Shown here in pieces: positions 1-10,097 of a stretch of 64,000 nt of DNA. Each line of letters starts with the position of its first letter. Position 1 is the stretch's first letter. Location: positions 1-64,000 of the forward strand of contig NZ_JIAI01000020.1 in the NCBI RefSeq assembly GCF_000620785.1. The letters run 5' to 3'. The notes under the pieces are model-generated. The model ran no database searches. It was not told the DNA's origin and saw only the letters and a list, made by a program, of their open reading frames with translations. Position numbers and translations under genes: made by a program. The stretch is from Actinospineispora acaciae DSM 45401. Lineage in GTDB: Bacteria; Actinomycetota; Actinomycetes; Mycobacteriales; Pseudonocardiaceae.

Positions 1-276
1 GTCGCCTTGGTAGGCCATCACCCCACCAACAAGCTGATAGGCCGCGGGCCCATCCCACACCGAAAAAACTTTCCACACAACCCCATGCGAGACCATGTGT
101 AACATCCGGTATTAGACCCAGTTTCCCAGGCTTATCCCGAAGTGCGGGGCAGGTCACCCACGTGTTACTCACCCGTTCGCCGCTCGTGTACCCCCGAAAG
201 GGCCTTACCGCTCGACTTGCATGTGTTAAGCACGCCGCCAGCGTTCGTCCTGAGCCAGGATCAAACTCTCCACAGA
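1..276 (-). rRNA. rrs: 16S ribosomal RNA, 5' end only
   Basis: Only the first ~276 nt of a 16S rRNA gene lie in the window; it is read on the minus strand and leaves through the left edge. The universal sequence AGAGTTTGATCCTGGCTCAG reads from 269 down to 250, which places the mature 5' end close to base 276 by comparison with E. coli numbering. The following bases (GACGAACGCTGGCGGCGTG, then a V1/V2 region) are of actinobacterial type and look closest to Pseudonocardiaceae by eye. tyrS lies upstream in the same orientation. Confidence 0.97.
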
Positions 277-416
277 AAACCCTGACAAACAAAAACAACA
301 CAAACTGGCACAAACAAACCAGAAATATAAAGCTCGACACACTGTTGAGTTCTCAAAAGACATCCGCGCACCAGACCACCACACGATCAAGTGTAGGGAT
401 CCGGGGCAACTCTCAC

Positions 417-445
417 ACGATACACAGTCCGAGTCGCGGTCGCAA
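417..445 (-). promoter_or_regulatory. second rRNA promoter candidate
   Basis: On the minus strand TTGCGA (445-440) is followed after 17 bases by TATCGT (422-417), closer to 16S than the first pair. Tandem promoters are common in rRNA operons. Confidence 0.45.
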
Positions 446-548
446 CCGCTCGCCCTGCAGATCTTCGAGGGTTTGCCACCTCTTCGCGGTCCGGGGGCGT
501 CTCGCCAGTGGTTCTGGCTTCCGTCCGTCCCGCTCGGTGACGAAGAGA

Positions 549-578
549 AAGTTACAGACCGTGCCCGACCAAAGTCAA
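549..578 (-). promoter_or_regulatory. upstream rRNA promoter candidate
   Basis: On the minus strand TTGACT (578-573) is followed after 18 bases by TAACTT (554-549). The good -35 match and the position about 270 bases upstream of 16S fit a vegetative sigma-factor rRNA promoter. Confidence 0.6.
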
Positions 579-645
579 ATCGGCACCCCCACCCGTCGCC
601 GAACGACATTTCCGCAGGTCAGCCCTGCGACGAACGGTCGCCGAG

Positions 646-1935
646 TTAGCCAGAGACGATCTCCACACCGGCAGTGTGACGCTTGCCTCTTCGGACCACC
701 AACCACCGTCCGTGCAGCAGGTCGTCCCCGGACGGGCGCCACTCCTCGTCCACGACCTTCGCGTTGTTCACGTAGGCCCCACCCTCGGCCACCGTGCGCC
801 GCGCGGCCCCCTTGCTGGCCGCCAGACCGGTGTCCACCAGCAGCTCCACGATGGTCGGGCCGGCGGCCAGGGACGTCGTGCTGGACGGCACCTCGGCCAG
901 GGCAGCGCGCAGCGTGCCGGGATCCAGCTCGCGCAGCTCGGCGCGGCCGAACAGGGCCTGGCTAGCCCGTATGACCCGGTCGGTCTCGTCCGCGCCGTGC
1001 ACCAGCGTGGTCAGCTCCTCGGCCAGCCGGCGCTGCGCGGCCCTGGCCTGTGGCCGGCTGGCGGTCTGCTCGTCCAGGGCGTCCAGCTCCTCGCGGCCGA
1101 GGAAGGTGAACAGCCGCAGGTACCTGCCCACGTCGGAGTCGGCGACGTTCACGAAGTACTGGTACCAGGCGTACGGGGAGGTCATCTCCGGATCGAGCCA
1201 GACGTTGCCGCCGCCGGTGGACTTGCCGAACTTGCGGCCGTCGGCGTCGGTCACCAGCGGGGTGGTCAGCGCGTGCACGACCGAGGCGTCCACGCGCCTG
1301 ACCAGGTCGACCCCGCCGACGATGTTGCCCCACTGGTCCGAGCCGCCGATCTGCAGCCGGCAGCCGTGCGCCCGGTGCAGCTGCAGGTAGTCGTAGGACT
1401 GCAGCAGCAGGTAGCTGAACTCGGTGTACGACATGCCCTCGCCGTCGAGCCGGCGCTTGACCGTCTCCCTGCCGAGCATGGTGTTGATCGAGAAGTGCTT
1501 GCCGACGTCGCGCAGGAACTCCAGCGCGGTCAGCTGGCCCGTCCAGTCCAGGTTGTTGACCACCAGCGCGCCGGTCGGCGAGGCGCCGAACTCCACGAAC
1601 CGCTCCAGCTGGCGCCGGATCCGGACCGCCCACTCGGTGACGGTGTCCACCGCGTTCAGCGTGCGCTCCCCGGTGTCGCGGGGGTCGCCGATCATGCCGG
1701 TGGCGCCGCCGGCGAGCACGATCGGCCGGTGCCCGGCGTTCTGGAAGCGCCGCAGTGTGAGCAACTGCACCAGGTTGCCGGCGTGCAGGCTGGGCGCGGT
1801 CGGGTCGAACCCGCAGTACAGCGTGAGCGGACCGGGGTCGAGGTCGCGGCGCAGCGCGTCAAGGTCGGTGCTCTGCGCGATCAGTCCGCGCCAGGTCAGC
1901 TCGTCGAGAATGTGCTCACTCACGGGTCCGATCAT
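646..1935 (-). CDS. tyrS: tyrosyl-tRNA synthetase
   Basis: Charges tRNA-Tyr with tyrosine in the cytoplasm. At 429 aa it has the usual length of the bacterial TyrS family. The class I HIGH-type signature appears as SLHAGN at residues 49-54 after GFDPTAP, the KMSKS-type loop is KFGKST near residue 235, and the last ~75 residues resemble the S4 RNA-binding domain. The ATG at 1935 is taken as the start, but the GTG at 1923 (giving SEHILDEL, the usual N-terminus of relatives) is equally likely; neither has a clear ribosome binding site. It follows the siderophore-binding gene by 18 bases and precedes the rRNA operon. Confidence 0.95.
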   Translation of the reverse strand: MIGPVSEHILDELTWRGLIAQSTDLDALRRDLDPGPLTLYCGFDPTAPSLHAGNLVQLLTLRRFQNAGHRPIVLAGGATGMIGDPRDTGERTLNAVDTVTEWAVRIRRQLERFVEFGASPTGALVVNNLDWTGQLTALEFLRDVGKHFSINTMLGRETVKRRLDGEGMSYTEFSYLLLQSYDYLQLHRAHGCRLQIGGSDQWGNIVGGVDLVRRVDASVVHALTTPLVTDADGRKFGKSTGGGNVWLDPEMTSPYAWYQYFVNVADSDVGRYLRLFTFLGREELDALDEQTASRPQARAAQRRLAEELTTLVHGADETDRVIRASQALFGRAELRELDPGTLRAALAEVPSSTTSLAAGPTIVELLVDTGLAASKGAARRTVAEGGAYVNNAKVVDEEWRPSGDDLLHGRWLVVRRGKRHTAGVEIVSG

Positions 1936-1953
1936 CCCGCACCGGGCCAGCGA

Positions 1954-2943
1954 CTATCGCGGCAGCCGCTCGGCCATCCGGGCCGGCAGGGTGTCCAGGG
2001 CCGCCGGCAGGCTCAGCACGCTGCTGAACGAGAGCGCCGCCGACAGCTCGTCGTCGAGCACCAGCGTGCGGTTCTCCCGCACCACGCGCAGCCTCTCGTA
2101 CCCCGCGAGCTGGGGTATCCGGGCGCGCTCGGCCTCCCCGCCGGTGATCCAGACCACCAGGTCGGAGTCGTCCAGCCGGCCGAGCAGCTCCGTGCTGAGC
2201 TGGGCGTAGAAGCGCATGCCCGCGCGCCTGTCGAACTCGGCGGGGGTGCCGAAGCCGAGCGCCGAGAAGAACCTGGCGCGCACGTCCTGCGAGCCCCAGA
2301 CCATGTACTGCGACGGGTCCACCGAGTTGGGCCGGGCGCCGGCCACCAGCTTTCCGGCGAACTCCGGGTGCGCCGCGCGCGCCTCGGCGAACCTGCGCTC
2401 CAGGTCGGTGACCATCTGCTCGGCCCTGGCCGGCTTGCCCAACGCGGCGCCGATCAGCCGCGTGGTCTCCTGCCACGGCACGCCGTGGTCGATGAACTGG
2501 GCCGGCGGGACCAGGGTGGGAGCGATCTTGCTGAACGTCTCGTACTGCTCGCGGCTCAGCCCGGCCGTCATCGCCACGATCAGGTCGGGCCGCAGGCCGG
2601 CCAGCTTCTCGACGCTGACGTCCGAGGCCGGCAGCACCTCGGGCTTGGCGTCGCCGAGCATCGGCCGGGCCCACGGCCAGGTGGCGGAGGGCTGATGGCC
2701 GATGAACTCGCGGATGGCCACCGGCACCACGCCGAAGGCCAGGATCGTGTCCTGGTCGGTGTAGCCGATCGACACCACCCGCTTCGGCTCCGCCGGCACC
2801 ACCGTCTCCCCGTACCGGTTCGGGATCGACACCGGGAACCCCGGACCGCCGGACGGGGCGCTCTCCTGGGTCGGCCCGCTCGAGCAACCGGCCGCGAAGA
2901 CCAGCGTCAGACCCACCAGCAGCGTCAGCCATCGTCGAGTCAC
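1954..2943 (-). CDS. iron-siderophore ABC transporter substrate-binding lipoprotein
   Basis: Extracytoplasmic binding protein of the FecB/FhuD type that would capture ferric siderophores for an ABC importer. The protein is 329 aa, begins with a basic signal peptide and has a lipobox VFAAGC with the modified cysteine at residue 20, so it should be lipid-anchored. The mature part shows the family pattern (PKRVVSIGYTDQDTILAFG, LRPDLIVAM) of the helical-backbone periplasmic-binding fold. Translation starts at a GTG. An iron box lies 6 bases upstream, so iron-repressed expression is expected. No permease or ATPase gene is adjacent; those must be elsewhere. Confidence 0.85.
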   Translation of the reverse strand: MTRRWLTLLVGLTLVFAAGCSSGPTQESAPSGGPGFPVSIPNRYGETVVPAEPKRVVSIGYTDQDTILAFGVVPVAIREFIGHQPSATWPWARPMLGDAKPEVLPASDVSVEKLAGLRPDLIVAMTAGLSREQYETFSKIAPTLVPPAQFIDHGVPWQETTRLIGAALGKPARAEQMVTDLERRFAEARAAHPEFAGKLVAGARPNSVDPSQYMVWGSQDVRARFFSALGFGTPAEFDRRAGMRFYAQLSTELLGRLDDSDLVVWITGGEAERARIPQLAGYERLRVVRENRTLVLDDELSAALSFSSVLSLPAALDTLPARMAERLPR

Positions 2944-2948
2944 CGCCA

Positions 2949-2967
2949 GAAGGTAAGGCTCGCCTAT
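2949..2967. promoter_or_regulatory. iron box (IdeR/DmdR-type operator)
   Basis: The 19-bp site GAAGGTAAGGCTCGCCTAT matches the actinobacterial iron-box consensus TTAGGTTAGGCTAACCTAA at 13 of 19 positions, including the AGGCT core and CCTA arm. It lies 6 bases upstream of the GTG start of the siderophore-binding gene, where a bound repressor would block transcription or initiation. Confidence 0.65.
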
Positions 2968-3001
2968 CCACCCGGTCCAGGTGGGCGGGCTGAGTCGAAC
3001 C

Positions 3002-3628
3002 TCATACCGCTCGTACGGTGGCGTTGCGCCCCGGCCGGTACTGGCTCACCGAGGGCGACCCGTCCAGCCAGAACCGCCAGGGCAGCTCGTGCGCCGCCGC
3101 CACCCCCACCCGGGGGCCGCTGCGCACCGACTCCAACGGCACCGGCGGGGCCGCGAGCAGCCGCACCGGCGAGCCGGGATCGGTCAGGTCGACCCCGTTG
3201 TGCTCGCGGCCAAGGCCGAGCAGCGAGGCCAACCGCGCCGGCCCCCTGGCCAGCTCGGCGTCCCGGCGCGCGGTCGGACGCCGCGCCCTGGCCAGCGCCA
3301 CGTCGCTGACCACCTCGCCGGCGCGCAACAGCACGGCCCCGGCCACGCCCTCGGTCAGGCACACCACGTTCGCGCAGAAGTGCATGCCGTACACGAAGTA
3401 GACGTACAGGTGGCCGGCCGGCCCCCACATCACGGTGTTGCGCGGCGTGCGGCCCCGGTAGCTGTGCGAGGCGGGGTCGTCGGCGCCGCGGTAGGCCTCC
3501 ACCTCGACCAGCCGCACCGCGACCGGCCCGTCCGGGGTGTCCGCCTCGACGGTGCAGCCGAGCAGCCGGTGCGCCGCGTCCAGCACGTCCGTCGCCAGCT
3601 CCTGCCGACCGAGCAGCGGCGCGGTCAC
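3002..3628 (-). CDS. DNA-3-methyladenine glycosylase (AAG/MPG family)
   Basis: Base-excision-repair glycosylase removing alkylated purines. The 208-aa product has family motifs: an N-terminal LLGRQELATDVLDAAHRLLG, VEVEAYRGADDPASHSYRG carrying the catalytic glutamate, NTVMWGPAGHLYVYFVYGMH, and a C-terminal WRFWLDGSPSVS. The GTG start at 3628 is chosen because it makes a GTGA overlap with the preceding aminotransferase gene, the pattern used throughout this operon. Its place at the end of the arginine operon is unexplained by pathway logic; a second alkylation-repair gene lies beside the other end of the same operon. Confidence 0.92.
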   Translation of the reverse strand: MTAPLLGRQELATDVLDAAHRLLGCTVEADTPDGPVAVRLVEVEAYRGADDPASHSYRGRTPRNTVMWGPAGHLYVYFVYGMHFCANVVCLTEGVAGAVLLRAGEVVSDVALARARRPTARRDAELARGPARLASLLGLGREHNGVDLTDPGSPVRLLAAPPVPLESVRSGPRVGVAAAHELPWRFWLDGSPSVSQYRPGRNATVRAV

Positions 3629-4881
3629 CGCCCGGAGGTCGCCAGGGCCAGCCGCAGGCACACCGCCACCGCCGCGATCGCCCGCTCCACCTGCGCCAGC
3701 GGCGGGAAGGTGGGCGCCAGGCGGATGATCGCGTCGTCCGGGTCCTTGCCGTAGGGGTGGGTGGCGCCGGCCGGGGTGAGCGCGATGCCGGCCGCCTTGG
3801 CCAGCCGCACCACCTCGGACGCCAGCCCGTCCGGCACCGTCAGCGTGATGAAGTAGCCGCCGGCCGGCTCGGACCAGCTCACCCCCGGGGTGTCGGCGAA
3901 GTTCTCCGCCAGCACGCGCTGGACGGCGGCGAACTTCGGCGCGATCAGCTCGCGGTGCCTGCGCATGTGCTCGGCCACCCCGTCCACGGAGCGCAGGAAA
4001 CGGGCGTGCCGGAGCTGGTTGAGCTTGTCCGGGCCGATGGTGCGGGCCTCCAGCCGGCGCAGCCACCAGTCCAGGTTGGCCGTAGAGGCGCCCAGGAAGG
4101 CCACCCCGCCGCCGGCCAGGGTGATCTTCGAGGTGGAGCCGAACACCAGCGGGCGGTCCGCGTGACCGGCCTCGGCGGCCAGCGGCAGGATGTCCGCGAC
4201 GCGCGCCGGGGTGTCGGTCAGGTGGTGCACGGCGTAGGCGTGGTCCCACATGATCCGGAAGTCCGGGGCGGCGGTGGGCATGCCGGCCAGGCGGCGGACC
4301 GTCTCGTCCGAGTAGGCGATGCCCGTCGGGTTGGAGTACAGCGGCACGCACCAGATGCCCTTGATCGAGGCGTCCTCGGCGACCAGCCGCTCCACGGTGT
4401 CCATGTCCGGGCCGTGCGGGGTCATCGGCACCGGCACCAGCTCCACGCCCAGCCGCTCGCACACGGTGAAGTGCCTGTCGTAGCCGGGCACCGGGGCCAG
4501 GAACGCCACCCTGGGCTCCTCCACCCACCGGCGGGTGGCCCCGGGGACCGGGCTGAGCAGGGCGTTCGCCACCGAGTCGTGCATCAGCGCCAGGCTGGAG
4601 TTGCCGGCCGCGACCAGCTGTTCCGCCGGCACGCCCAGCGGCCCGGCGAAGATCTCCCGCAGCTCGGGAAGTCCGCGCAGGTTGCCGTAGTTGCGGGCGT
4701 CGGTGCCGTCGGCGGCGCGGAAGTTCTCCCCCGGCAGGGTCAACATCTCCGACGAGAGGTCGAGCTGTTCGGCCGAGGGCTTGCCCCGGGTGAGGTCCAG
4801 GGTGATGCCCTGGGCGACCAGGGCCTCGTACTCGGCTTTGGCCGACGCGGCGTCGACTGGGGACACGGTCACGGGACTCAT
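3625..4881 (-). CDS. class I/II aminotransferase, aspartate-aminotransferase-like
   Basis: PLP-dependent aminotransferase of 418 aa. It resembles the actinobacterial group often annotated as aspartate aminotransferase: LDLTRGKPSAEQLDLS near the N-terminus, a YGNLRGLPELREIFA segment, and GSTSKITLAGGG with the PLP-binding lysine. Aspartate is a substrate of argininosuccinate synthase, so making aspartate would suit its position directly after argH (ATGA overlap) in the arginine operon; that link is inference. The glycosylase gene overlaps its stop by 4 bp. Confidence 0.85.
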   Translation of the reverse strand: MSPVTVSPVDAASAKAEYEALVAQGITLDLTRGKPSAEQLDLSSEMLTLPGENFRAADGTDARNYGNLRGLPELREIFAGPLGVPAEQLVAAGNSSLALMHDSVANALLSPVPGATRRWVEEPRVAFLAPVPGYDRHFTVCERLGVELVPVPMTPHGPDMDTVERLVAEDASIKGIWCVPLYSNPTGIAYSDETVRRLAGMPTAAPDFRIMWDHAYAVHHLTDTPARVADILPLAAEAGHADRPLVFGSTSKITLAGGGVAFLGASTANLDWWLRRLEARTIGPDKLNQLRHARFLRSVDGVAEHMRRHRELIAPKFAAVQRVLAENFADTPGVSWSEPAGGYFITLTVPDGLASEVVRLAKAAGIALTPAGATHPYGKDPDDAIIRLAPTFPPLAQVERAIAAVAVCLRLALATSGR

Positions 4882-6293
4882 CTCTTCTCAGGGGGGCCGG
4901 CCCACCGCCGCGCGTCCTCCACCGCCGAGCGCATCTCCACCAGCTGCTCGGCGACCCGGCCGGGGGCGGTACCGCCCCGGGCGTCACGGGACGCGATGGA
5001 ACCGGCCACTGTCAGCACCTCACGAACCTTAGGACCCAGCGCCGGCGACGCCGAAGCCAGTTCCTCGTCGGTCAGCTCGTCCAGCCCGACGCCGCGCGCC
5101 TCGGCGATCCGCACGCAGGCGCCGGCCGCCTCGTGCGCCACCCGGAACGGCACCCCGGCCCTGACCAGCCATTCGGCCACGTCGGTGGCCAGCGTGAACC
5201 CGGCCGGGGCCAGCTCGGCCAGCCGGGCGGGGTGGAAGGTCAGGGTGCCCACCATGCCGGCCATCGCGGGCAGCACCAGGGCGAGCTGGTCGGCGGAGTC
5301 GAACAGCGGCTCCTTGTCCTCCTGCAGGTCCCGGTTGTAGGCCAGCGGCTGGGCTTTCAGGGTGGCCAGTAGCCCCGTCAGGTTGCCGATGAGCCGTCCG
5401 GCCTTGCCCCGGGCCAGCTCGGCCACGTCCGGGTTCTTCTTCTGCGGCATGATCGAGCTGCCGGTGGAGTACGCGTCGTGCAGCGTGACGTAGCCGAACT
5501 CGACGGTGGCCCAGAGGATCACCTCCTCGGCCAGCCGGGACAGGTCCACCCCGACCATGGCCAGCACGAACGCGGCCTCGGCCGCGATGTCGCGGGACGC
5601 GGTGCCGTCGATGGAGTTGGGCACCGAACCGGCGAAGCCCAGCTCGGCGGCGACCGCCTCCGGGTCCAGCCCGAGCGAGCTGCCGGCCAGCGCGCCGGAG
5701 CCGTACGGGGACAGCGAGGCGCGGCGGTCGGCGTCGCGCAGCCGGTCCACGTCGCGCAGCAGCGCGTGCCCGTGCGCGGCCAGGTGGTGGGCGAGCAGGA
5801 CGGGCTGGGCGTGCTGCAGGTGGGTACGGCCGGGCATGGCGGTGTCCAGGTGCCGGGAGGCCTGCGCGCGCAGCGCGTCCACCACGTCCAGCACGCCGGA
5901 GGCCACCGAGCGGGCGGTGTCGCGCCACCACATCCGCAGCAGGGTGGCGATCTGGTCGTTGCGGGAGCGGCCGGCGCGCAGCTTGCCGCCCAGGTCGGGG
6001 CCGACCCGCTCGATCAGGCCGCGTTCCAGCGCGGAGTGCACGTCCTCGTCGTCGGGGGCGGCGGCGAACTCCCCGGAGGTGACGTCGGCCTCCAGCTTGT
6101 CCAGCCCGGCCAGCATGCCGGCCAGCTCGTCGCCGGTGAGCAGGCCGGCCCGGTGCAGCACCCGGGCGTGCGCCCGGGAGCCGGCGATGTCGTAGCGCGC
6201 CAGCCGCCAGTCGAAGTGCGTTGACTTCGAAAGCGCGGCCAGCGCGTCAGCAGGGCCGCCCTCGAAGCGGCCGCCCCAGAGCTTGCTGGTCAC
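4878..6293 (-). CDS. argH: argininosuccinate lyase
   Basis: Last step of arginine synthesis: argininosuccinate to arginine plus fumarate. The 471-aa product starts SKLWGGRFEGGPADAL after a GTG, shows the fumarase/aspartase signature GSSIMPQKKNPD and the RSRNDQ substrate loop, and has normal length. The GTG at 6293 is chosen over longer in-frame options because it gives a GTGA overlap with argG and the family's N-terminus. Confidence 0.97.
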   Translation of the reverse strand: MTSKLWGGRFEGGPADALAALSKSTHFDWRLARYDIAGSRAHARVLHRAGLLTGDELAGMLAGLDKLEADVTSGEFAAAPDDEDVHSALERGLIERVGPDLGGKLRAGRSRNDQIATLLRMWWRDTARSVASGVLDVVDALRAQASRHLDTAMPGRTHLQHAQPVLLAHHLAAHGHALLRDVDRLRDADRRASLSPYGSGALAGSSLGLDPEAVAAELGFAGSVPNSIDGTASRDIAAEAAFVLAMVGVDLSRLAEEVILWATVEFGYVTLHDAYSTGSSIMPQKKNPDVAELARGKAGRLIGNLTGLLATLKAQPLAYNRDLQEDKEPLFDSADQLALVLPAMAGMVGTLTFHPARLAELAPAGFTLATDVAEWLVRAGVPFRVAHEAAGACVRIAEARGVGLDELTDEELASASPALGPKVREVLTVAGSIASRDARGGTAPGRVAEQLVEMRSAVEDARRWAGPPEKR

Positions 6294-7489
6294 CGCGCGC
6301 CCAGGTCCCGCTTCGCGGCGATCTTGGACGGCAGGCCCCAGAGCTGCACGAAGCCCTTGGCCAGCGTCTGGTCGAACGCGTCGCCCTCGTCGTAGGTGGC
6401 CAGGTTGAAGTCGTACAGCGACGAGCCGCTGCGCCGGCCGGTCACGGTGGCCTTGCCGGCGGCCAGCTCCAGGCGGATCTCGCCGGAGACGTGCTTCTGG
6501 GTCTCGGCGACGAAGGCGTCCAGCGCGTACTTCAGCGGGGAGAACCACAGGCCGTCGTAGACCAGCTCGGTCCAGCGCTGGCCCACGGTGCGCTTGAACC
6601 GGGCCAGGTCACGCTCGACGGTGACGTTCTCCAGCTCCTGGTGCGCGGTGATCAGCGCGATCGCGCCGGGGGCCTCGTAGACCTCGCGGCTCTTGATGCC
6701 GACCAGCCGGTCCTCCACCATGTCCAGCCGGCCCACGCCGTGCTTGCCGGCCAGCTCGTTGAGCCGCTGGATGGCCTGCAGGACCGTGACCCGCTCGCCG
6801 TCCAGGGCCACCGGGACGCCGGCCTCGAAGGTGATCGTCACCTCGTCGGCGGGCTGGAACTGCTGCGGGTCCTGGGTGTAGGTGTAGACGTCCTTGGTGG
6901 GGGCGTTCCACAGGTCCTCCAGGAACCCGGTCTCGACGGCGCGGCCCCAGACGTTCTGGTCGATGGAGAACGGCGACTTCTTGGTGACGTCGATCGGCAG
7001 GTTGCGGTCCTCGGCGTAGCTGATCGCCTTCTCCCGCGTCCAGGCGAAGTCGCGGACCGGGGCGATCACCTTCAGGTCGGGCGCGAGCGCGCCGATGCCG
7101 ACCTCGAACCGCACCTGGTCGTTGCCCTTGCCGGTGCAGCCGTGCGCCACGATCGTCGCGTTGTGGTCCTTCGCGGCCGCCGCGAGGTGCTTGACGATCA
7201 GCGGGCGGGACAGCGCGGACACCAGCGGGTAGCGGTCCATGTACAGCGCGTTGGCCTGCAGGGCGGGCAGGCAGTACTGGTCGGCGAACTCGTCGCGCGC
7301 GTCCGCGACCACCGCCTCGACCGCGCCGCAGGCCAGCGCCCGCTTGCGGATCTCCTCCAGGTCCTCGCCGCCCTGGCCGACGTCGACCGCGACCGCGACC
7401 ACCTCGGCCCCGGTCTCCTCGCCGATCCAGCCGATGGCCACCGAGGTGTCCAGCCCGCCTGAGTAGGCCAGTACGACCCGCTCGGTCAT
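6290..7489 (-). CDS. argG: argininosuccinate synthase
   Basis: Joins citrulline and aspartate using ATP. The 399-aa product begins MTERVVLAYSGGLDTSVAIG, the PP-loop ATP-pyrophosphatase motif, and continues with GCTGKGNDQVRFE. The ATG at 7489 has a purine-rich GGAAG about 7 bases upstream and removes a 54-residue extension that would lie inside argR in another frame. argR ends 4 bases before it. Confidence 0.98.
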   Translation of the reverse strand: MTERVVLAYSGGLDTSVAIGWIGEETGAEVVAVAVDVGQGGEDLEEIRKRALACGAVEAVVADARDEFADQYCLPALQANALYMDRYPLVSALSRPLIVKHLAAAAKDHNATIVAHGCTGKGNDQVRFEVGIGALAPDLKVIAPVRDFAWTREKAISYAEDRNLPIDVTKKSPFSIDQNVWGRAVETGFLEDLWNAPTKDVYTYTQDPQQFQPADEVTITFEAGVPVALDGERVTVLQAIQRLNELAGKHGVGRLDMVEDRLVGIKSREVYEAPGAIALITAHQELENVTVERDLARFKRTVGQRWTELVYDGLWFSPLKYALDAFVAETQKHVSGEIRLELAAGKATVTGRRSGSSLYDFNLATYDEGDAFDQTLAKGFVQLWGLPSKIAAKRDLGAR

Positions 7490-7493
7490 GTCT

Positions 7494-8000
7494 TTACTTC
7501 CTTTCGTCTGGGGTGTGGGTGGTGCTGAGGGCGCGCAGCCGGTCGGCGAGCTCGGCGCCGGTGAGCGAGCCCTCCCTGGCGATGACCAGCACCGTGTCGT
7601 CGCCGGCGATGGTGCCGACCACGTCGTGCAGCGCGGCCCGGTCCAGCGCACTGGCCAGGAACTGCGCGGCGCCCGGCGGGGTGCGCAGGACTACCAGGTT
7701 TCCGCTGGTGTCGGCGGAGATGAGCAGCTCGCCGAGCAGCCGGGCCAGCCGCGAGGTGCCGCCGGCCGAGGCGCGCATCGGGTGGCCGTCCTCGGGCAGG
7801 ACGTAGACCGGCGCGCCGCCGTCCGGGCCGCGCAGCTTCACCGCGCCCAGCTCGTCGAGGTCCCGGGACAGGGTGGCCTGGGTGACCTCGACGCCCTCGG
7901 CGGACAGCAGGGTGGCCAGCTCGGCCTGGCTGCGGATGGCCCGCTGGCCGATCAGCTCGACGATCCTGGCCTGCCTGGCCACCCGGGTGGGGACGCTCAT
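7494..8000 (-). CDS. argR: arginine repressor
   Basis: Arginine-sensing hexameric repressor that binds ARG boxes. The 168-aa protein has the winged helix-turn-helix in residues ~10-70 (IRSQAELATLLSAEGVEVTQATLSRDLDELGAVKL) and the C-terminal oligomerisation/arginine-binding domain (LISADTSGNLVVLRTPPGAAQ, GTIAGDDTVLVIA). It lies inside the operon it most likely controls, between argF (4-bp overlap) and argG. Confidence 0.96.
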   Translation of the reverse strand: MSVPTRVARQARIVELIGQRAIRSQAELATLLSAEGVEVTQATLSRDLDELGAVKLRGPDGGAPVYVLPEDGHPMRASAGGTSRLARLLGELLISADTSGNLVVLRTPPGAAQFLASALDRAALHDVVGTIAGDDTVLVIAREGSLTGAELADRLRALSTTHTPDERK

Positions 8001-8918
8001 CGCTCGTCCTGGGTCAGCAGCCAGGTCAGCAGGGCCTTCTGGGCGTGCAGCCGGTTCTCCGCCTCGTCCCAGACCGCGCTGGCCGGGCCGTCGATCACCT
8101 CGTCGGTGATCTCGTCGCCCCGGTGCGCGGGCAGGCAGTGCAGCACGATCGCGCCGGGGTTCGCGTGGGCCAGCAGGGCGGCGTTGAGCTGGAACGGCAG
8201 GAAGGGGGCGTGGCGTTGCGCCGCGTCCGCCTCCTGGCCCATGGACACCCAGGTGTCGGTGGCCACCACGTCCGCGCCGGCCACCGCGGTCTCCGGGTCG
8301 GTCAGCAGCGTGACGCTGCCGCCGGTCTGGTCGGCGCGGGCCTTGGCGCCGCGGACCACGTCGGGGTCGGGGGTGAAGCCGGCCGGCGCGGCGATCCGGA
8401 CGTGCAGGCCGGCGGTCACCCCGCCGAGCAGCAGCGACTGCGCCATGTTGTTCGCGCCGTCGCCCAGGTACACCAGGGTCAGGCCGGCCAGGCGGCCGTG
8501 CCGTTCGCGGATGGTCTGCAGGTCGGCGAGCACCTGGCAGGGGTGGAAGCTGTCGGTCAGCGCGTTGACCACCGGGACGGACGCGGCGGCGGCCATTTCT
8601 TCGACCCGCTGCTGGCCGCTGGTGCGCCAGACCACCGCGTCCACGTACCGGGACAGGACCCGGGCGGTGTCCGCGATCGTCTCGCCGCGGCCGAGCTGGC
8701 TGGCGGCGGCGTCGATCACCAGCGGGTGGCCGCCGAGCTGGGCGATGCCGACCTCGAACGACACCCTGGTCCGGGTCGAGCTCTTGTCGAACAGGACGGC
8801 GACCGGCTTCGGCCCGGCCAGCGGTTGGCGGCCGTAGCGGTCGCGTTTGAGCTCGGCGGCGAGGTCGAGGACGGCGCGCTGCTCGTCCGGGCTCAGGTCG
8901 TCGTCGCGCAGCAGGTGC

Positions 8919-8926
<8 letters not shown>
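7997..8926 (-). CDS. argF: ornithine carbamoyltransferase
   Basis: Makes citrulline from ornithine and carbamoyl phosphate. The 309-aa protein has the carbamoyl-phosphate-binding STRTR motif near residue 50, the DSFHPCQ region, and HCLPAHRG near residue 260, all diagnostic for OTCase. It overlaps argD by 8 bp and argR by 4 bp. Confidence 0.97.

Positions 8927-10093
<1,167 letters not shown>

Positions 10094-10097
<4 letters not shown>

Larger units (their letters stand above)
277..645 (-). other. rRNA operon leader and promoter region, no gene
   Basis: This 369-base stretch between tyrS and 16S holds no convincing coding region. On the minus strand it carries two promoter-like hexamer pairs (separate entries) and, at 357-342, the leader motif TTTGAGAACTCAACAG that commonly sits ahead of 16S in actinobacterial rRNA operons, followed by an AT-richer run into the mature 5' end. 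The short open frames here are incidental. Confidence 0.8.

Noticed and set aside
226..609. 127-aa minus-strand frame over the 16S leader
   Set aside because: It spans the rRNA promoter and 16S 5' end and has no protein-like features or ribosome binding site.
676..3309. 877-aa open frame on the plus strand
   Set aside because: Covers tyrS, the binding-protein gene and the glycosylase in antisense; no domain content.
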